64,000 nucleotides of DNA from Saccharopolyspora aridisoli. GTDB taxonomy: Bacteria > Actinomycetota > Actinomycetes > Mycobacteriales > Pseudonocardiaceae. Within the stretch, counting starts at the first letter, position 1. Every line of letters starts with the position of its first letter. Below the pieces are notes generated by a model that worked only from the letters and a program-made list of their open reading frames with translations, was not told the DNA's origin and searched no databases. Positions 14,279 through 23,115 of this stretch are shown piece after piece. Location: positions 1 to 64,000 of the forward strand of contig NZ_SMKV01000009.1 in assembly GCF_004348445.1 (NCBI RefSeq), given 5' to 3'. Position numbers and translations under genes: made by a program.

Positions 14279-14690
14279 ACATTTTCCGTGTCTTCACGGG
14301 AGCGGGAGCCCTCCACGGCGGTGTGGAGGGTGGCGCCGAGGGAGTGCAGGGCCGAGCCCGGGTCCGGGTCGTCGCCTCGGGCGATCTCGGGGGCGAGGTA
14401 GGCCGGGATACCTGACAGGATTCCGGTTCTAGCATCGTCGGCAGCGTGCGAGATCCCGAAAATCGGTGATCTTCGCTGTGCCGTCGTCACCGAGCAGCAC
14501 GTTGGCTGGTTCGATGTCGCGGTGCACGATGCTGACCTGGTGCTGCAACCGCGACGGGGCGTTGCAGGTGTTCGTCAGTGGCCACCTGCCGTTCACGACG
14601 GTGGCTGGCCAGCAGCGTGCCGATCCCGCTCACTCGTCGTCCTTCGTGCTCGACTGCGCCCCGATCCACACCCACTGCGGCTGGTTGCGG
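14260..14690 (-). pseudogene. Broken Ser/Thr protein kinase (Hanks type)
   Basis: The minus strand encodes a catalytic loop [20 protein letters not shown] followed by TDF. An extra T near 14459-14463 then shifts the frame, after which [20 protein letters not shown] and LAPEIARGDDPDPGSALHSL continue in the next frame to a stop at 14260. HRDxxPAN, DFG and APE motifs identify the family. The Gly-rich loop and catalytic Lys are not recognisable upstream, and the C-lobe ends inside the tRNA terminator region. Confidence 0.8.
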
Positions 14691-15003
14691 GGGCACGAAG
14701 GCTGGTGCCGACGCCCGCTTCGAGATGGTGTGTGACCGCCATCCGCGAGCGGGCGTCAGCCCGGCCGATCCTACGTAGCCCGATCAGATTGGTGAAGGTC
14801 GTCCTCAATGGCCGATCTGCGGTGCTCGCCCGGTCTCGGTGAGCACTTGCACCGCGGAGACCTCGCGCTGCCCTCGGCAGTGCTCGCGTCTGGGCCGGGG
14901 CCAGCAGATGCTCGGCAGCGCCTCGGCTCGGGCGATCACAACGCCCCCTCCACATCGCCTCCGATGCCGCCCAGTCGCGTTTCCCGCATCGCCCCTGCTC
15001 GGC

Positions 15004-16029
15004 TCAGCCGCCCATGGACTCGGCGGTGGTGATGACCTCGGGCGGAACCGGGGAGTCTGATGCCAGCGCCTCGAAGAGGGTCTGGGACTTCTGCTTGTCC
15101 CACTTGACCACCGACCCGCCTGCGTCGGTCTCACCGAAACCGCCGAAGGGCACGGTCGTGGTGATCCCGTCCCCGGACGCGATGCCGTTCATGGCGAACG
15201 CCAGACCGCCCAGGTGCCACACGTGGTCGTCGCGGTTGACCAGGAACGTGCTGGAGGTGTTGAGGATCAGCGGGAAGAGCCGCAGCGGGTTGAGGAACAC
15301 CTCCGGGCTGGAGGCCTTCTCGGACAGCGCGCTGAGGAACTCGCGCTGCCGCTCCACGCGGTCGAGGTCACCGCGCGCGGTGGCGCGGGTGCGCACGTAG
15401 CCCAGCGCCTGCGGGCCGGTCAGCGTCTGGCAGCCCGGCTGCAGGTCCAGGTTGGCCTTGGGGTCCTGCATCGGCTCCTCCACGCACAGGTCCACACCGC
15501 CGACCGCGTCGGTCATGTCGGCGAACCCGCCGAGGCCGACCTCGGCGTAGTGGTCCACGCGCAGCCCAGTGTTGGCCTCGATCGTCTTGACCAGCAACTG
15601 CGACCCGCCGTGGGCGAACGCGGAGTTGAGCTTGTCCTTGCCCTGCCCGGGAATCGACACGTAGGAGTCGCGCGGCAGGCTGACCATCGTCGGCTTGCCA
15701 CCAGCAGCCGGAACGTGCACCAGCATCATCGTGTCGGTGCGGCGGCCCGCGGTGTCGCCGGTACCGAGCTCGGCCTGCCGTTCGGAGTCCAGGCCCTCGC
15801 GTGAGTCCGAGCCCACCAGCAACCAGTTCGTCCCCGGCCCATCGGCCGGCCGTTCGCCGTCGGTCCGGATGGCGTCCTCGCGCTTGAGCGAGAAGTCCAC
15901 GTAGACCAGGAACCCCACCAGGACCAGCAGGAAGACCGCGATGACCGCCAGGATCTTGCGGCCCGGACGGCGACGCGGACGGTGGTTCTGCGGCGGTCCG
16001 TAGGGATGCTGTCGCTGTGCGTAGGTCAT
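15004..16029 (-). CDS. LytR-CpsA-Psr (LCP) family cell-wall ligase
   Basis: LCP enzymes attach polymers such as arabinogalactan or teichoic acid to peptidoglycan at the outer face of the membrane. The 341-aa protein has a basic cytoplasmic N-terminus, one membrane helix (ILAVIAVFLLVLVGFLVYV, about 26-44) and an extracellular LCP domain: WLLVGSDSREG, RRTDTMMLVHV, SLPRDSYVSIPG, DKLNSAFAHGG, and LGYVRTRATARGDLDRVERQ with catalytic-site arginines. Monocistronic; upstream space is AT-richer than average. A larger paralogue is at 26813-29128. Confidence 0.92.
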   Translation of the reverse strand: MTYAQRQHPYGPPQNHRPRRRPGRKILAVIAVFLLVLVGFLVYVDFSLKREDAIRTDGERPADGPGTNWLLVGSDSREGLDSERQAELGTGDTAGRRTDTMMLVHVPAAGGKPTMVSLPRDSYVSIPGQGKDKLNSAFAHGGSQLLVKTIEANTGLRVDHYAEVGLGGFADMTDAVGGVDLCVEEPMQDPKANLDLQPGCQTLTGPQALGYVRTRATARGDLDRVERQREFLSALSEKASSPEVFLNPLRLFPLILNTSSTFLVNRDDHVWHLGGLAFAMNGIASGDGITTTVPFGGFGETDAGGSVVKWDKQKSQTLFEALASDSPVPPEVITTAESMGG

Positions 16030-16346
16030 ATCGCCTTCCGAAACAATTGCCGGGCACGTGTCCGCCCCCCGACGGCACGGCGCGAAGCATCGCAGAGCGA
16101 TACCGACGAAAGTAGGGTGTAGCCCACATGGGTGACCTACGGTCTGAACACAGAGTCATCACGCGGCGGTAACCATCCGCGCAAGATGCAATTTAGTTGC
16201 ACAAGGCAATTTGATATATCAGCTGCGCACGTCGGCGAAGCGACGCAGATTCAGGTTTGGCGCAAGGTCTCGTGAACCTTCTCTCGCCTCACCCAGATGA
16301 GGGCTGGGTTGTTTCAGCCGGGTCAAGACGGACACAATCCGCAGCC
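16030..16346. promoter_or_regulatory. Divergent intergenic region with TGCAA/TTGCA dyad
   Basis: This 317-bp region separates the LCP gene from a plus-strand membrane gene. It includes an AT-rich pocket and the palindrome TGCAATTTAGTTGCA (16187-16201), a plausible operator, followed by a further TTGCACAAGGCAA. No gene seen. Confidence 0.5.
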
Positions 16347-16778
16347 ATGAACTACGACCCGCGCTACGGTCCGCCGCCTCAGCAGGGCTACCCCCACCCG
16401 CAGCAGCCAGGCCCGTACCAGCAGCCGCCGCCGGGCCAGTACCCACAGCAGCCGCCTCACCAGGGCGGGTACTACGGCGAGCCGCCGCACGACCGGCGCC
16501 GAGACGACAGCAGCGAGACCATCGCCCACATCGTCCGCGTCGTCGTGGGCGTGGTCATCGCGATCTTCACGCTGCACGTGCTGTTCGTCGTCTTCGACGC
16601 CAATCAGGGCAACGGCTTCGTCTCCTTCATCTACGCGATGGCGCAGGTCTTCGTGCTCGGCCTCGGCGACGTCTTCACGCCCGACGACGAACTTCTCGGC
16701 GTTGTCCTCAACTACGCCCTCGCCGCCCTCGTCTGGGCCGTCGGCGGCAAGCTCATCATCAAGGCGCTCCGCCGCTGA
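16347..16778 (+). CDS. Pro/Gln-rich N-terminus membrane protein (143 aa)
   Basis: Residues 1-50 are a disordered PPPQQGYPHPQQ-type tail. Two membrane helices follow (VVVGVVIAIFTLHVLFVVF and LNYALAALVWAVGGKLII) flanking a FIYAMAQVFVLGLGDVF amphipathic segment. ATG 16347 is the first start giving this pattern. Conserved actinobacterial architecture of unknown function. Confidence 0.75.
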   Translation: MNYDPRYGPPPQQGYPHPQQPGPYQQPPPGQYPQQPPHQGGYYGEPPHDRRRDDSSETIAHIVRVVVGVVIAIFTLHVLFVVFDANQGNGFVSFIYAMAQVFVLGLGDVFTPDDELLGVVLNYALAALVWAVGGKLIIKALRR

Positions 16779-17404
16779 CGCTTGCAAGGCCGGAAGGCCT
16801 ACGGCAGAAGTGGTATGACGAATTCCGCTCAACTGCTTCTGCTCGCCAGGACCATTCTGGAATTGAAATCTCCGCCTGGGCGGACTGGTGGTCAATTGCT
16901 GCACCGCCGGTCCGCCTTCGGTGCTTCGGGACAGCCTGTGAAGCGCCACCGCCTCACCGCACCTTGAGTTGAAGCGCCGGGGACCTCTGTTCGCTGCCCG
17001 AACGGGTGGCTGCGCGCCGTGGCGGGAGCCAGGCTGGCGACCATTCGCGCTCGTGTTCTCGCCTCGAGTTGTCGAGCTGGAGGAGGGGCAAGCTCGACGG
17101 CGCGGCGCGGGTCGGTTGCTGCACCTCTCTGGCCGACCCGCCCCATACTCCACGTCGGAACGGGCACCAGGTGGCGAACGAGGGTGGCGATGGCTGTGCG
17201 CTGTGGGTCGCGCTCATGAGCCTGCGGGCCAACGTCGCTGCGCATTGACGGCCTGGCAAGCCAGCAGAGCCGAGGCCAAACAGGACCCGTGATCAGCCAA
17301 GGCCCGGGTGGCGCGAAAACCGACGATCGAGGGCCGAAAGACCCTGTGAGGATTATCGGAGGTTCGGATCCTTGCTAGTAACCGTCGAACCTTCCGAGGC
17401 CCCA
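16779..17404. other. 626-bp spacer, no gene recognised
   Basis: Open frames exist on both strands but read as low-information Arg/Ala/Pro-rich translations. A small GGCC-GGAA-GGCC hairpin follows the upstream gene. It may be decayed DNA; no transposase or RNA signature was found. Confidence 0.5.
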
Positions 17405-17644
17405 ATGCAGCGCACCATCCCCCTTGGCGACGGCGCATGCCTGGGCATCACCCGGCATCGCAACGGCGCGTGGACCCTCAGCTACACCGCCCCCGGACAC
17501 GAGGACATCACCGTCACCCTCGCCGATGAAGCCGAGGCACGACAGACCATCACGTTGCTACTGGCCCGGGCCATGCAACCGGAGATCGACCTCGGGGAGT
17601 GGAATCAGAACGCGCAGGGTGACACTTCTGGGCGAGACCGGTGA
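17405..17644 (+). CDS. Hypothetical protein (79 aa)
   Basis: ATG 17405 starts MQRTIPLGDGACLGITRHRN, then GAWTLSYTAPGHEDITVTLA, an alternating beta-like pattern, and a helical DEAEARQTITLLLARAM. Composition is protein-like, but the Shine-Dalgarno (GAGG) is weak and no family is recognised. The next 298 bp to 17942 hold no convincing gene. Confidence 0.45.
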   Translation: MQRTIPLGDGACLGITRHRNGAWTLSYTAPGHEDITVTLADEAEARQTITLLLARAMQPEIDLGEWNQNAQGDTSGRDR

Positions 17645-17942
17645 CATCTTCTCGGTCGTGAGGCACATCGTCTGTTGCAGACCGAGTCACCACCGGTGGC
17701 CAGACGTGGGTGTTCAACACAGCGCGGATCAGCTCGACCCGACCGGCGAAGAAGGGTGCGAAACGGCGGTCACCGAACCTGCTGCCAGGTCGCGAACCTG
17801 TGCGGCGCTGCACGACCGAACGGCGAGCGCGCCGAGTCCACCTCGTGGACGAGGTCGCCGCGACCACGCACGGCGAGGCCGTCGTCGTGACGACCACCCC
17901 GGGGTTCCAGGCAGACGACGTGGGGTTTCGCTCTGGTCGTGG

Positions 17943-18833
17943 TCAGGAGATCCACTGCTGCTCTCGGACCGGGGGCCGCATGCCTCGGATGCAGGCCACC
18001 ATCTCCAGCGTGCGCCGGGTGGGCAGGACCTGCTGGGAGCGGAACATGATGGCTCCCGCGTGGGCCGCGACCGCGGTGGCCGCCAAGGTCCCGGTGAGGA
18101 GCTCGTCCTTGTCGGCGGCGTCCAGGTCCAGGCTTTCGCGGACGAAGGTCTTGTTCGACAGCGCCATCAGCACCGGCCATCCCGCGGAGACGATCTCCTC
18201 CACGCGTGCCACCAGGTCCAGGTGGTCGACCGTGTTCTTCCCGTAGCCGGTGCCGTCGATGAGGATGCCTTCGCGGGGCACGCCCTTGGATTCGGCGCGT
18301 TCGGCCAAGCGCGTGGTCTCCTCGACCACTGTGGAGACGACGTCGTCGTAGTCCGAGCGGACCGGCTCGGCGCGGGGGTCGCGGTTGGCGTCGGTGCACA
18401 GGTACCCGGCGCCGTGGTTCGCCGCCACGTCGAGGATCTGCGGGTCAGCCGCGCCCCAGGCGTCGTTGATGATGTCCGCGCCCGCTCGGCAGACCGCGTC
18501 AGCCACCTCGTGCCGCCAGGTGTCGACGCTGATCAGCACGTCCGGGTAGTTCTGGTGGGTCCATTCCACCGTCGGGAGCACGCGCCGGATCTCCTCGTCG
18601 GAGTCGACCTCCGCACCGGGGCTCGCGGTCACCCCGCCGATGTCGATCACGTCGGCGCCCTCCGAGACGGCGCGCTTCACAGCAGCCTTGGCCGCGTCTT
18701 CCTCGAAGGTTAAGCCCCGGTCGTAGAACGAATCCGGCGTCCGGTTGACGATCGCCATCACCAACGCCCGGTCCCGAACGACTCGGCGACCGCGGAACAC
18801 CAGGTCAACCGCGCTGGAGCCAAGATCTCGCAA
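17943..18833 (-). CDS. FolP2-like dihydropteroate synthase homologue (diverged copy)
   Basis: A TIM-barrel pterin-binding protein of about 296 aa: MAIVNRTPDSFYDRG, VIDIGGVTASPG, LISVDTWRHEVADAV, INDAWG and WPVLMALSNKTFV. The loop that reads IDPAIDFGKN in its paralogue is IDGTGYGKN here, and CSHTGG is replaced by CTDANRD, so pterin/pABA chemistry may be altered. The start is TTG 18833, 8 nt after AGGAAGGA; TTG 18878 would add 15 residues. Last gene of a three-gene operon with a RibD-like reductase. Confidence 0.85.
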   Translation of the reverse strand: MRDLGSSAVDLVFRGRRVVRDRALVMAIVNRTPDSFYDRGLTFEEDAAKAAVKRAVSEGADVIDIGGVTASPGAEVDSDEEIRRVLPTVEWTHQNYPDVLISVDTWRHEVADAVCRAGADIINDAWGAADPQILDVAANHGAGYLCTDANRDPRAEPVRSDYDDVVSTVVEETTRLAERAESKGVPREGILIDGTGYGKNTVDHLDLVARVEEIVSAGWPVLMALSNKTFVRESLDLDAADKDELLTGTLAATAVAAHAGAIMFRSQQVLPTRRTLEMVACIRGMRPPVREQQWIS

Positions 18834-18909
18834 TGCCCGTTCCTTCCTGAGAGGGCCTCGGAGGCCCGATGCGGGCAAGTCTGCCAGAGCGACCGAGCCG
18901 CGAGGAGCG

Positions 18910-19656
18910 TCAGCTGTTCGAGACCAGGTAGCGGACCAGCAGGGTGTCGTCCTGCGCGAGCACCGAGGCGAGGCTGAGCCTTGCGGGGTCGATGCCGGCG
19001 CCCTTGGCGATACGACCCGCCGTCCCGGACACCAGCAGCGGCGAGATCGTCAGGCGCAGCTCGTCGACGGCACCCGCTTCGAGCAGCGAGCCGAAGAGCC
19101 TCGGCCCGCCGTCGCAGTGGATCCGCCGGAGGCCGCGCTGCTCCAGAGCCGCTGTCGCCGCGGCGAGGTCGACCTCGGATCCACCGGCCAGCACGACTTC
19201 GGCACCGGCCGCTTCCCACTGCTCCCGCAGTTCGCGAGGTGCTGAACCGCTGGTGATCACGATCGTCGGGACCTGGGCATCGGAGATGACCGGCGCGTCC
19301 GGCGGAAGGGTTCGGCCGGACGTCACTACCGCGATGCGGGGGATCGGCGCCAAACCGTGGCGCTCGCGGAGTTCGGCCTGGTCCTCGTCGGGTTCGATGC
19401 CGCGGAACTCCTCGATGACCGCGGTGTTCGACCCGACCAGGATGACGTCGGCCAAATCGCTCCCCAGCGGGTACACCTCGCGGTCGGCCGCGTTCGTCAG
19501 CCCACCGGAGCGTCCGGCGACCTCGACGGCGCCATCCGCGCTCGACACGAAGTTCACCGCCAGCCACTTGGACTCGCCATCGGGGTAGCCGTAGAGGCGT
19601 TCGAGCTCCGCGCGATCGACGTTCCCCGCCTCGTCGGGCGGCCACAACCGGTACAT
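18910..19656 (-). CDS. RibD C-terminal-domain (pyrimidine/dihydrofolate-like) reductase
   Basis: A 248-aa NADPH-dependent reductase of the RibD_C/DHFR-like fold: WLAVNFVSSADGAVEVAGRS, LRSDLADVILVGSNT-like core (SDLADVILVGSNTAVIEE), VVTSGRTLPPD and IHCDGGPRLFGSLLEAG. It lacks the N-terminal deaminase domain. The M. tuberculosis relative Rv2671 is known to supply dihydrofolate reductase activity when overproduced. ATG 19656 overlaps the upstream gene's TGA by one base, and its partners are two FolP2-like proteins. Confidence 0.88.
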   Translation of the reverse strand: MYRLWPPDEAGNVDRAELERLYGYPDGESKWLAVNFVSSADGAVEVAGRSGGLTNAADREVYPLGSDLADVILVGSNTAVIEEFRGIEPDEDQAELRERHGLAPIPRIAVVTSGRTLPPDAPVISDAQVPTIVITSGSAPRELREQWEAAGAEVVLAGGSEVDLAAATAALEQRGLRRIHCDGGPRLFGSLLEAGAVDELRLTISPLLVSGTAGRIAKGAGIDPARLSLASVLAQDDTLLVRYLVSNS

Positions 19657-20522
19657 CAGTCCAGATACCTCACGACGTTCGAGGGCTCGCGCCCGCCGGC
19701 GATGCTCGCGACCATTTCCAAGGTGTGCCGGGTCTGCCGAACTTGGTGCGCGCGGAACATGACCGCCCCGGCCTGCGCAGCGAGCGCGGTCGCGGCGAGC
19801 GTGCCGGTCACGCGGTCGTCGAGCTCCACGTCGAGCGTTTCGCCCACGACGTTCTTGTTGCTCATCGCCATCAGCACCGGCCAGCCGGTGTCGATCAGTT
19901 CCGGCAGCCGGCGGAGGACCTCCAGCGACTGGTAGGTGTTCTTGCCGAAGTCGATCGCGGGGTCGATCAGCACGCCTTCGCGAGGAACACCGAGCGAAAC
20001 CGCTTTCTCCGCAAGCCTCGTCGTCTGGTCGATGACGTCCGCGACGACGTCGTCGTAGTGGGGGCGCGTCGGGTCCGTGCGCGGTTCCAGTCCGCCGGTG
20101 TGGGAGCAGACGTAGCCGACGCCGTGCTGAGCGGCCACGTCGAGCATCTCCGGGTCGTAGCCCTGCCACGTGTCGTTGAGCAGGTCGGCGCCGGCCTGGC
20201 ACACGCGGTCGGCGACCTCGTGCCGGTAGGTGTCGATGCTGATGATCAGGTCGGGGTACTCCGCGCGGGCCCACTCCAGAATCGGGAGCACGCGGCGGAT
20301 CTCCTCCTCGACCGTCACCTCCGGCCCCGGGCTCGCCGGGATGCCGCCGATGTCCAGGACGTCGGCGCCTTCGGCGACCGCGTCGGAGATGGCTGCCCGT
20401 GCCCGGCCTTCCTCGAAGGTGGCGCCGTGGTCGTAGAACGAGTCCGGCGTGCGGTTGACGATCGCCATGATCAAGGCGCGATCGCTGACCACCGCTCGAC
20501 CCCGGAAGACCAACTCAGGCAT
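19656..20522 (-). CDS. FolP2-type dihydropteroate synthase homologue
   Basis: A 288-aa TIM barrel with LIMAIVNRTPDSFYDHG, VLDIGGIPASPGPEV, ISIDTYRHEVADRV, LLNDTWQG, GVLIDPAIDFGKNTYQS and MAMSNKNVVGETL. The RTPDSFYD start resembles mycobacterial FolP2 (Rv1207) rather than the canonical FolP1 (NVTxDSFSD); FolP2 is reported not to be an efficient DHPS. First gene of the operon; the 270 bp upstream should hold the promoter. Confidence 0.88.
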   Translation of the reverse strand: MPELVFRGRAVVSDRALIMAIVNRTPDSFYDHGATFEEGRARAAISDAVAEGADVLDIGGIPASPGPEVTVEEEIRRVLPILEWARAEYPDLIISIDTYRHEVADRVCQAGADLLNDTWQGYDPEMLDVAAQHGVGYVCSHTGGLEPRTDPTRPHYDDVVADVIDQTTRLAEKAVSLGVPREGVLIDPAIDFGKNTYQSLEVLRRLPELIDTGWPVLMAMSNKNVVGETLDVELDDRVTGTLAATALAAQAGAVMFRAHQVRQTRHTLEMVASIAGGREPSNVVRYLD

Positions 20523-20794
20523 CCAGCCCCCTAACTGGGAAAACTCGGCGCGTACCGCTCCTCGCCGAGCCTACCGAACCACGACCGATCGACGGTCCGC
20601 TCACCCACCGCCTCCCCGTTGGCATCGGGCTGTACTGGTCCGCACCGTCCGCGCTCGATGTCGGTGCAGCCCGGTCGGTTCGGGCCAGGAGTGCCCACCG
20701 GTGGAGGGCGCATGTGCTTCGATCGGGGTCGTGGCGGAGCTGAGCGCGACCGTGCTGACCGAGTCCGGGGTCGCGCAGCCGCCGACCGTGGTCG

Positions 20795-21409
20795 TCAACC
20801 GCGCGATGTCAGGTGGGCCACCGCCATGTCCGCGGTCCGGTCGGCCCAGGTCGTCCAGGTCAGGTCGTCCGGCCAGGAATGGCAGCTGGCGGCTCGGTGA
20901 ACGCAGGCACCGATGATGGTGCGAGCGGTGAACCGCGCGGCAGCACGCGGTTCGGGCAGCGCGATGTCGTTCAGGTGCGGCTCGACGGCGTCGACGAGAG
21001 CGCTTTGGACGGTGTCGAGCGCCCGCAAGCCGCGCTCGGCCCCGTCCGCCGACTGCCCGCTGAGCAGCTCGGGGAAGGCGCGGGTGTGCCCCGAGAAGGC
21101 GCCCGCCATCGCGCTGGTGAAGGCTTCGATGGCCCCGCGCAGACCAGGACGCGCCGACCGGAGAGCTTCGGCCACAGCGGATTCCAGCTGTTCGAGGAGC
21201 TGGTCCTTCACGGCGTCGAGCAGCCGCTCCTTGCCGCTGAAGCGGCGGTAGATCGCACCCACCGACACGCCCGCGTGCTCGGCGACCGCCGCGACGGTGA
21301 AGTCGTCGATGCCACCGGTGCTGAGGACGTGCTCAGCCGAGGTCAGCAGTTTCTGCAAGGACTCTCGGCTGCGGGCTTGCTGCGGCGGCCGGAAGTGCGG
21401 GGCGGTCAT
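20795..21409 (-). CDS. TetR-family transcriptional regulator
   Basis: The 204-aa protein has an N-terminal TetR HTH (about 10-60; FTVAAVAEHAGVSVGAIYRR FSGKERLLDAV) and a helical ligand/dimer domain with EAFTSAMAGAFSGHTRAFPE. Divergent from the ABC ATPase gene with about 85 bp between them, which is the likely target. ATG 21409 gives the usual TetR length; ATG 21472 would add 21 residues. Confidence 0.88.
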   Translation of the reverse strand: MTAPHFRPPQQARSRESLQKLLTSAEHVLSTGGIDDFTVAAVAEHAGVSVGAIYRRFSGKERLLDAVKDQLLEQLESAVAEALRSARPGLRGAIEAFTSAMAGAFSGHTRAFPELLSGQSADGAERGLRALDTVQSALVDAVEPHLNDIALPEPRAAARFTARTIIGACVHRAASCHSWPDDLTWTTWADRTADMAVAHLTSRG

Positions 21410-21493
21410 CTCCACGACGCTACCGCCCGCCTCTGAACCCCTCCAGAAGCGAATGGTAATTTTCGTTCTCATCCGCGAAAGCGAGGTCGGACC

Positions 21494-22270
21494 GTGGTGA
21501 ACATCGAGGTGCGCGACGCCTACGTCGACTTCCCGATCTTCGACGCCAGAACGCGCTCGCTGAAGGAGGAGGTCTTCGGCAAGGTCGGAGGCAGAATCGG
21601 CGCCGGAGCCAAGGTGCCGATCATCGAAGCGCTGCGCGGCATCACGCTGTCGCTGCGCGACGGCGACCGCGTGGCGCTCGTCGGGCACAACGGAGCGGGC
21701 AAGTCAACGCTGCTGCGGCTGCTGTCGGGCATCCACGAACCCACCCGCGGCACCGCCCGCATCCGCGGCAGGGTCGCCCCGGTCCTCGACCTCGGCGTCG
21801 GGATGGACCCAGAGGTATCGGGCTACGAGAACATCATCATCCGCGGCCTGTTCCTCGGCATGACCCGCGCGCAGATGCGGGAACGCGCCGACGACATCGC
21901 GGAGTTCACCGAGCTCGGCGACTACCTGCACATGCCGCTGCGCACCTACTCCGCCGGCATGCGGGTGCGCTTGGCGCTCGGGGTGGTCACCACGATCGAC
22001 CCGGAGATCCTCATCCTCGACGAGGGCCTGGGCGCGGTCGACGCGGCGTTCATCGCGAGAGCCCGTCAGCGCATGGTGGACCTGGTCGAGCGCTCGGGAG
22101 TGCTGGTGTTCGCCTCGCACTCCGACGAACTCCTGCAGGAGCTGTGCACCACGGCGATCTGGATGGACGGGTGCACGATCCGCGAAACCGGGGCCGTGCG
22201 GGACGTTCTCGCTGCGCACAAGGGGCATCAGCCGATATCGACGGGCGGCGTGGGTACTGTGGAGCAGTGA
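21494..22270 (+). CDS. ABC transporter ATPase, polysaccharide/teichoic-acid export type
   Basis: 258 aa with Walker A GHNGAGKST, a Q-loop-region PVLDLGVGMDPEVSGYENI, signature YSAGMRVRLAL and Walker B LILDEGLGAVD, then the His switch FASHS. VDFPIFDARTRSLKEE at the N-terminus and the VLDLG..SGYENI variant are typical of Wzt/RfbE-like exporters. No permease gene is adjacent, so it must pair with a distant one. The ArsC-like gene starts inside its stop codon. Confidence 0.88.
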   Translation: MVNIEVRDAYVDFPIFDARTRSLKEEVFGKVGGRIGAGAKVPIIEALRGITLSLRDGDRVALVGHNGAGKSTLLRLLSGIHEPTRGTARIRGRVAPVLDLGVGMDPEVSGYENIIIRGLFLGMTRAQMRERADDIAEFTELGDYLHMPLRTYSAGMRVRLALGVVTTIDPEILILDEGLGAVDAAFIARARQRMVDLVERSGVLVFASHSDELLQELCTTAIWMDGCTIRETGAVRDVLAAHKGHQPISTGGVGTVEQ

Positions 22271-22641
22271 TGGAGATCTGGGTCAACCCGCAGTGCTCGA
22301 AGTGCCGTTCCGCTGTTGGCGAGCTCGACGCCGCCGGAGCCGGCTACACCGTGCGGCGGTACCTCGAAGATCCCCCGTCCGTCGCGGAACTCGAAGCAGT
22401 GCTGGGGCGACTCGGCCTGGAACCGTGGGAGATCGCGCGGACCGGCGAGGCCGTGGCGAAGGAGCTCGGGCTCCGCGAGCTGCCGAGGGACGCCGCGCAC
22501 CGGGACGACTGGGTGCGGTTGATGAGCGAGAACCCGAAGCTGATCCAGCGGCCGATCATCACCGCGTCCGAGGGCACCACCGTCGTCGGCCGCGACCCGG
22601 AATCGGTGAACCGCGCCCTCGACGCCGAGAAGAACGCCTGA
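22270..22641 (+). CDS. ArsC/Spx-family thioredoxin-fold protein
   Basis: 123 aa starting MEIWVNPQCSKCRSAVGELD, a CxxC at the N-terminal helix cap where ArsC has one catalytic Cys, then VRRYLEDPPSVAELEAVLGRL and LIQRPIITASEGTTVVGRDP. Function may be arsenate reduction or a thiol-regulatory role; no ars genes are nearby. The ATG shares its A with the preceding TGA (TGATG), implying coupled translation. Confidence 0.85.
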   Translation: MEIWVNPQCSKCRSAVGELDAAGAGYTVRRYLEDPPSVAELEAVLGRLGLEPWEIARTGEAVAKELGLRELPRDAAHRDDWVRLMSENPKLIQRPIITASEGTTVVGRDPESVNRALDAEKNA

Positions 22642-23115
22642 GCCCGGGATTTCCGGCTTCGAGAGCGCGTCGGGAACCGGCACCGCGACCTCCTCCGGAG
22701 ACGTCGGAACGAACCTGCTGCTTCGGGTAACACATCAGGTGCATCACACCCCGCCCGCAACGCCCTCCGCAGCGAGCCGCGCCGGTGGGCCAACGGAGCA
22801 CTGAGGCGGCGTTGGCCGGAGTCCGCCGGGACGTCGAGTCGTGTCCAATGTGGAGTGTCCGCGCCGAGCGTGACGAGGTTCGCCCCAGAGGGGGACTTGA
22901 TCGTTCCGACCTGCGGCTATGCCTTCGCGCAACCGGACGCTGTGGTTCCACGTGGCCTGGCCGATGCCGAACCGCAACCTTGGGCGCATAGGATCGAATC
23001 CCAGGGAAGGGTTGCCCGCACGGCCGCTGAGCAGGCATGAGACTGACCATGCCAAAAGCGTTCGTGCGGGCAGAAACGGCGCCGATTCGTCGGCAACCAC
23101 TAAGGACAGATACCT
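22642..23115. other. 474-bp intergenic region
   Basis: No credible gene on either strand. The last part should carry the promoter of the SodC-like gene (TACCTATG just before ATG 23116 is AT-rich). I saw no hairpin strong enough to call a terminator for the upstream operon. Confidence 0.5.

Noticed and set aside
16779-17404. Possible transposase remnant in the spacer
   Set aside because: No HTH, DDE or inverted-repeat signature could be found on either strand.
22744-23100. 118-residue minus-strand frame before the sodC-like gene
   Set aside because: Antisense to the expected promoter, Arg/Pro-rich and without start signals.
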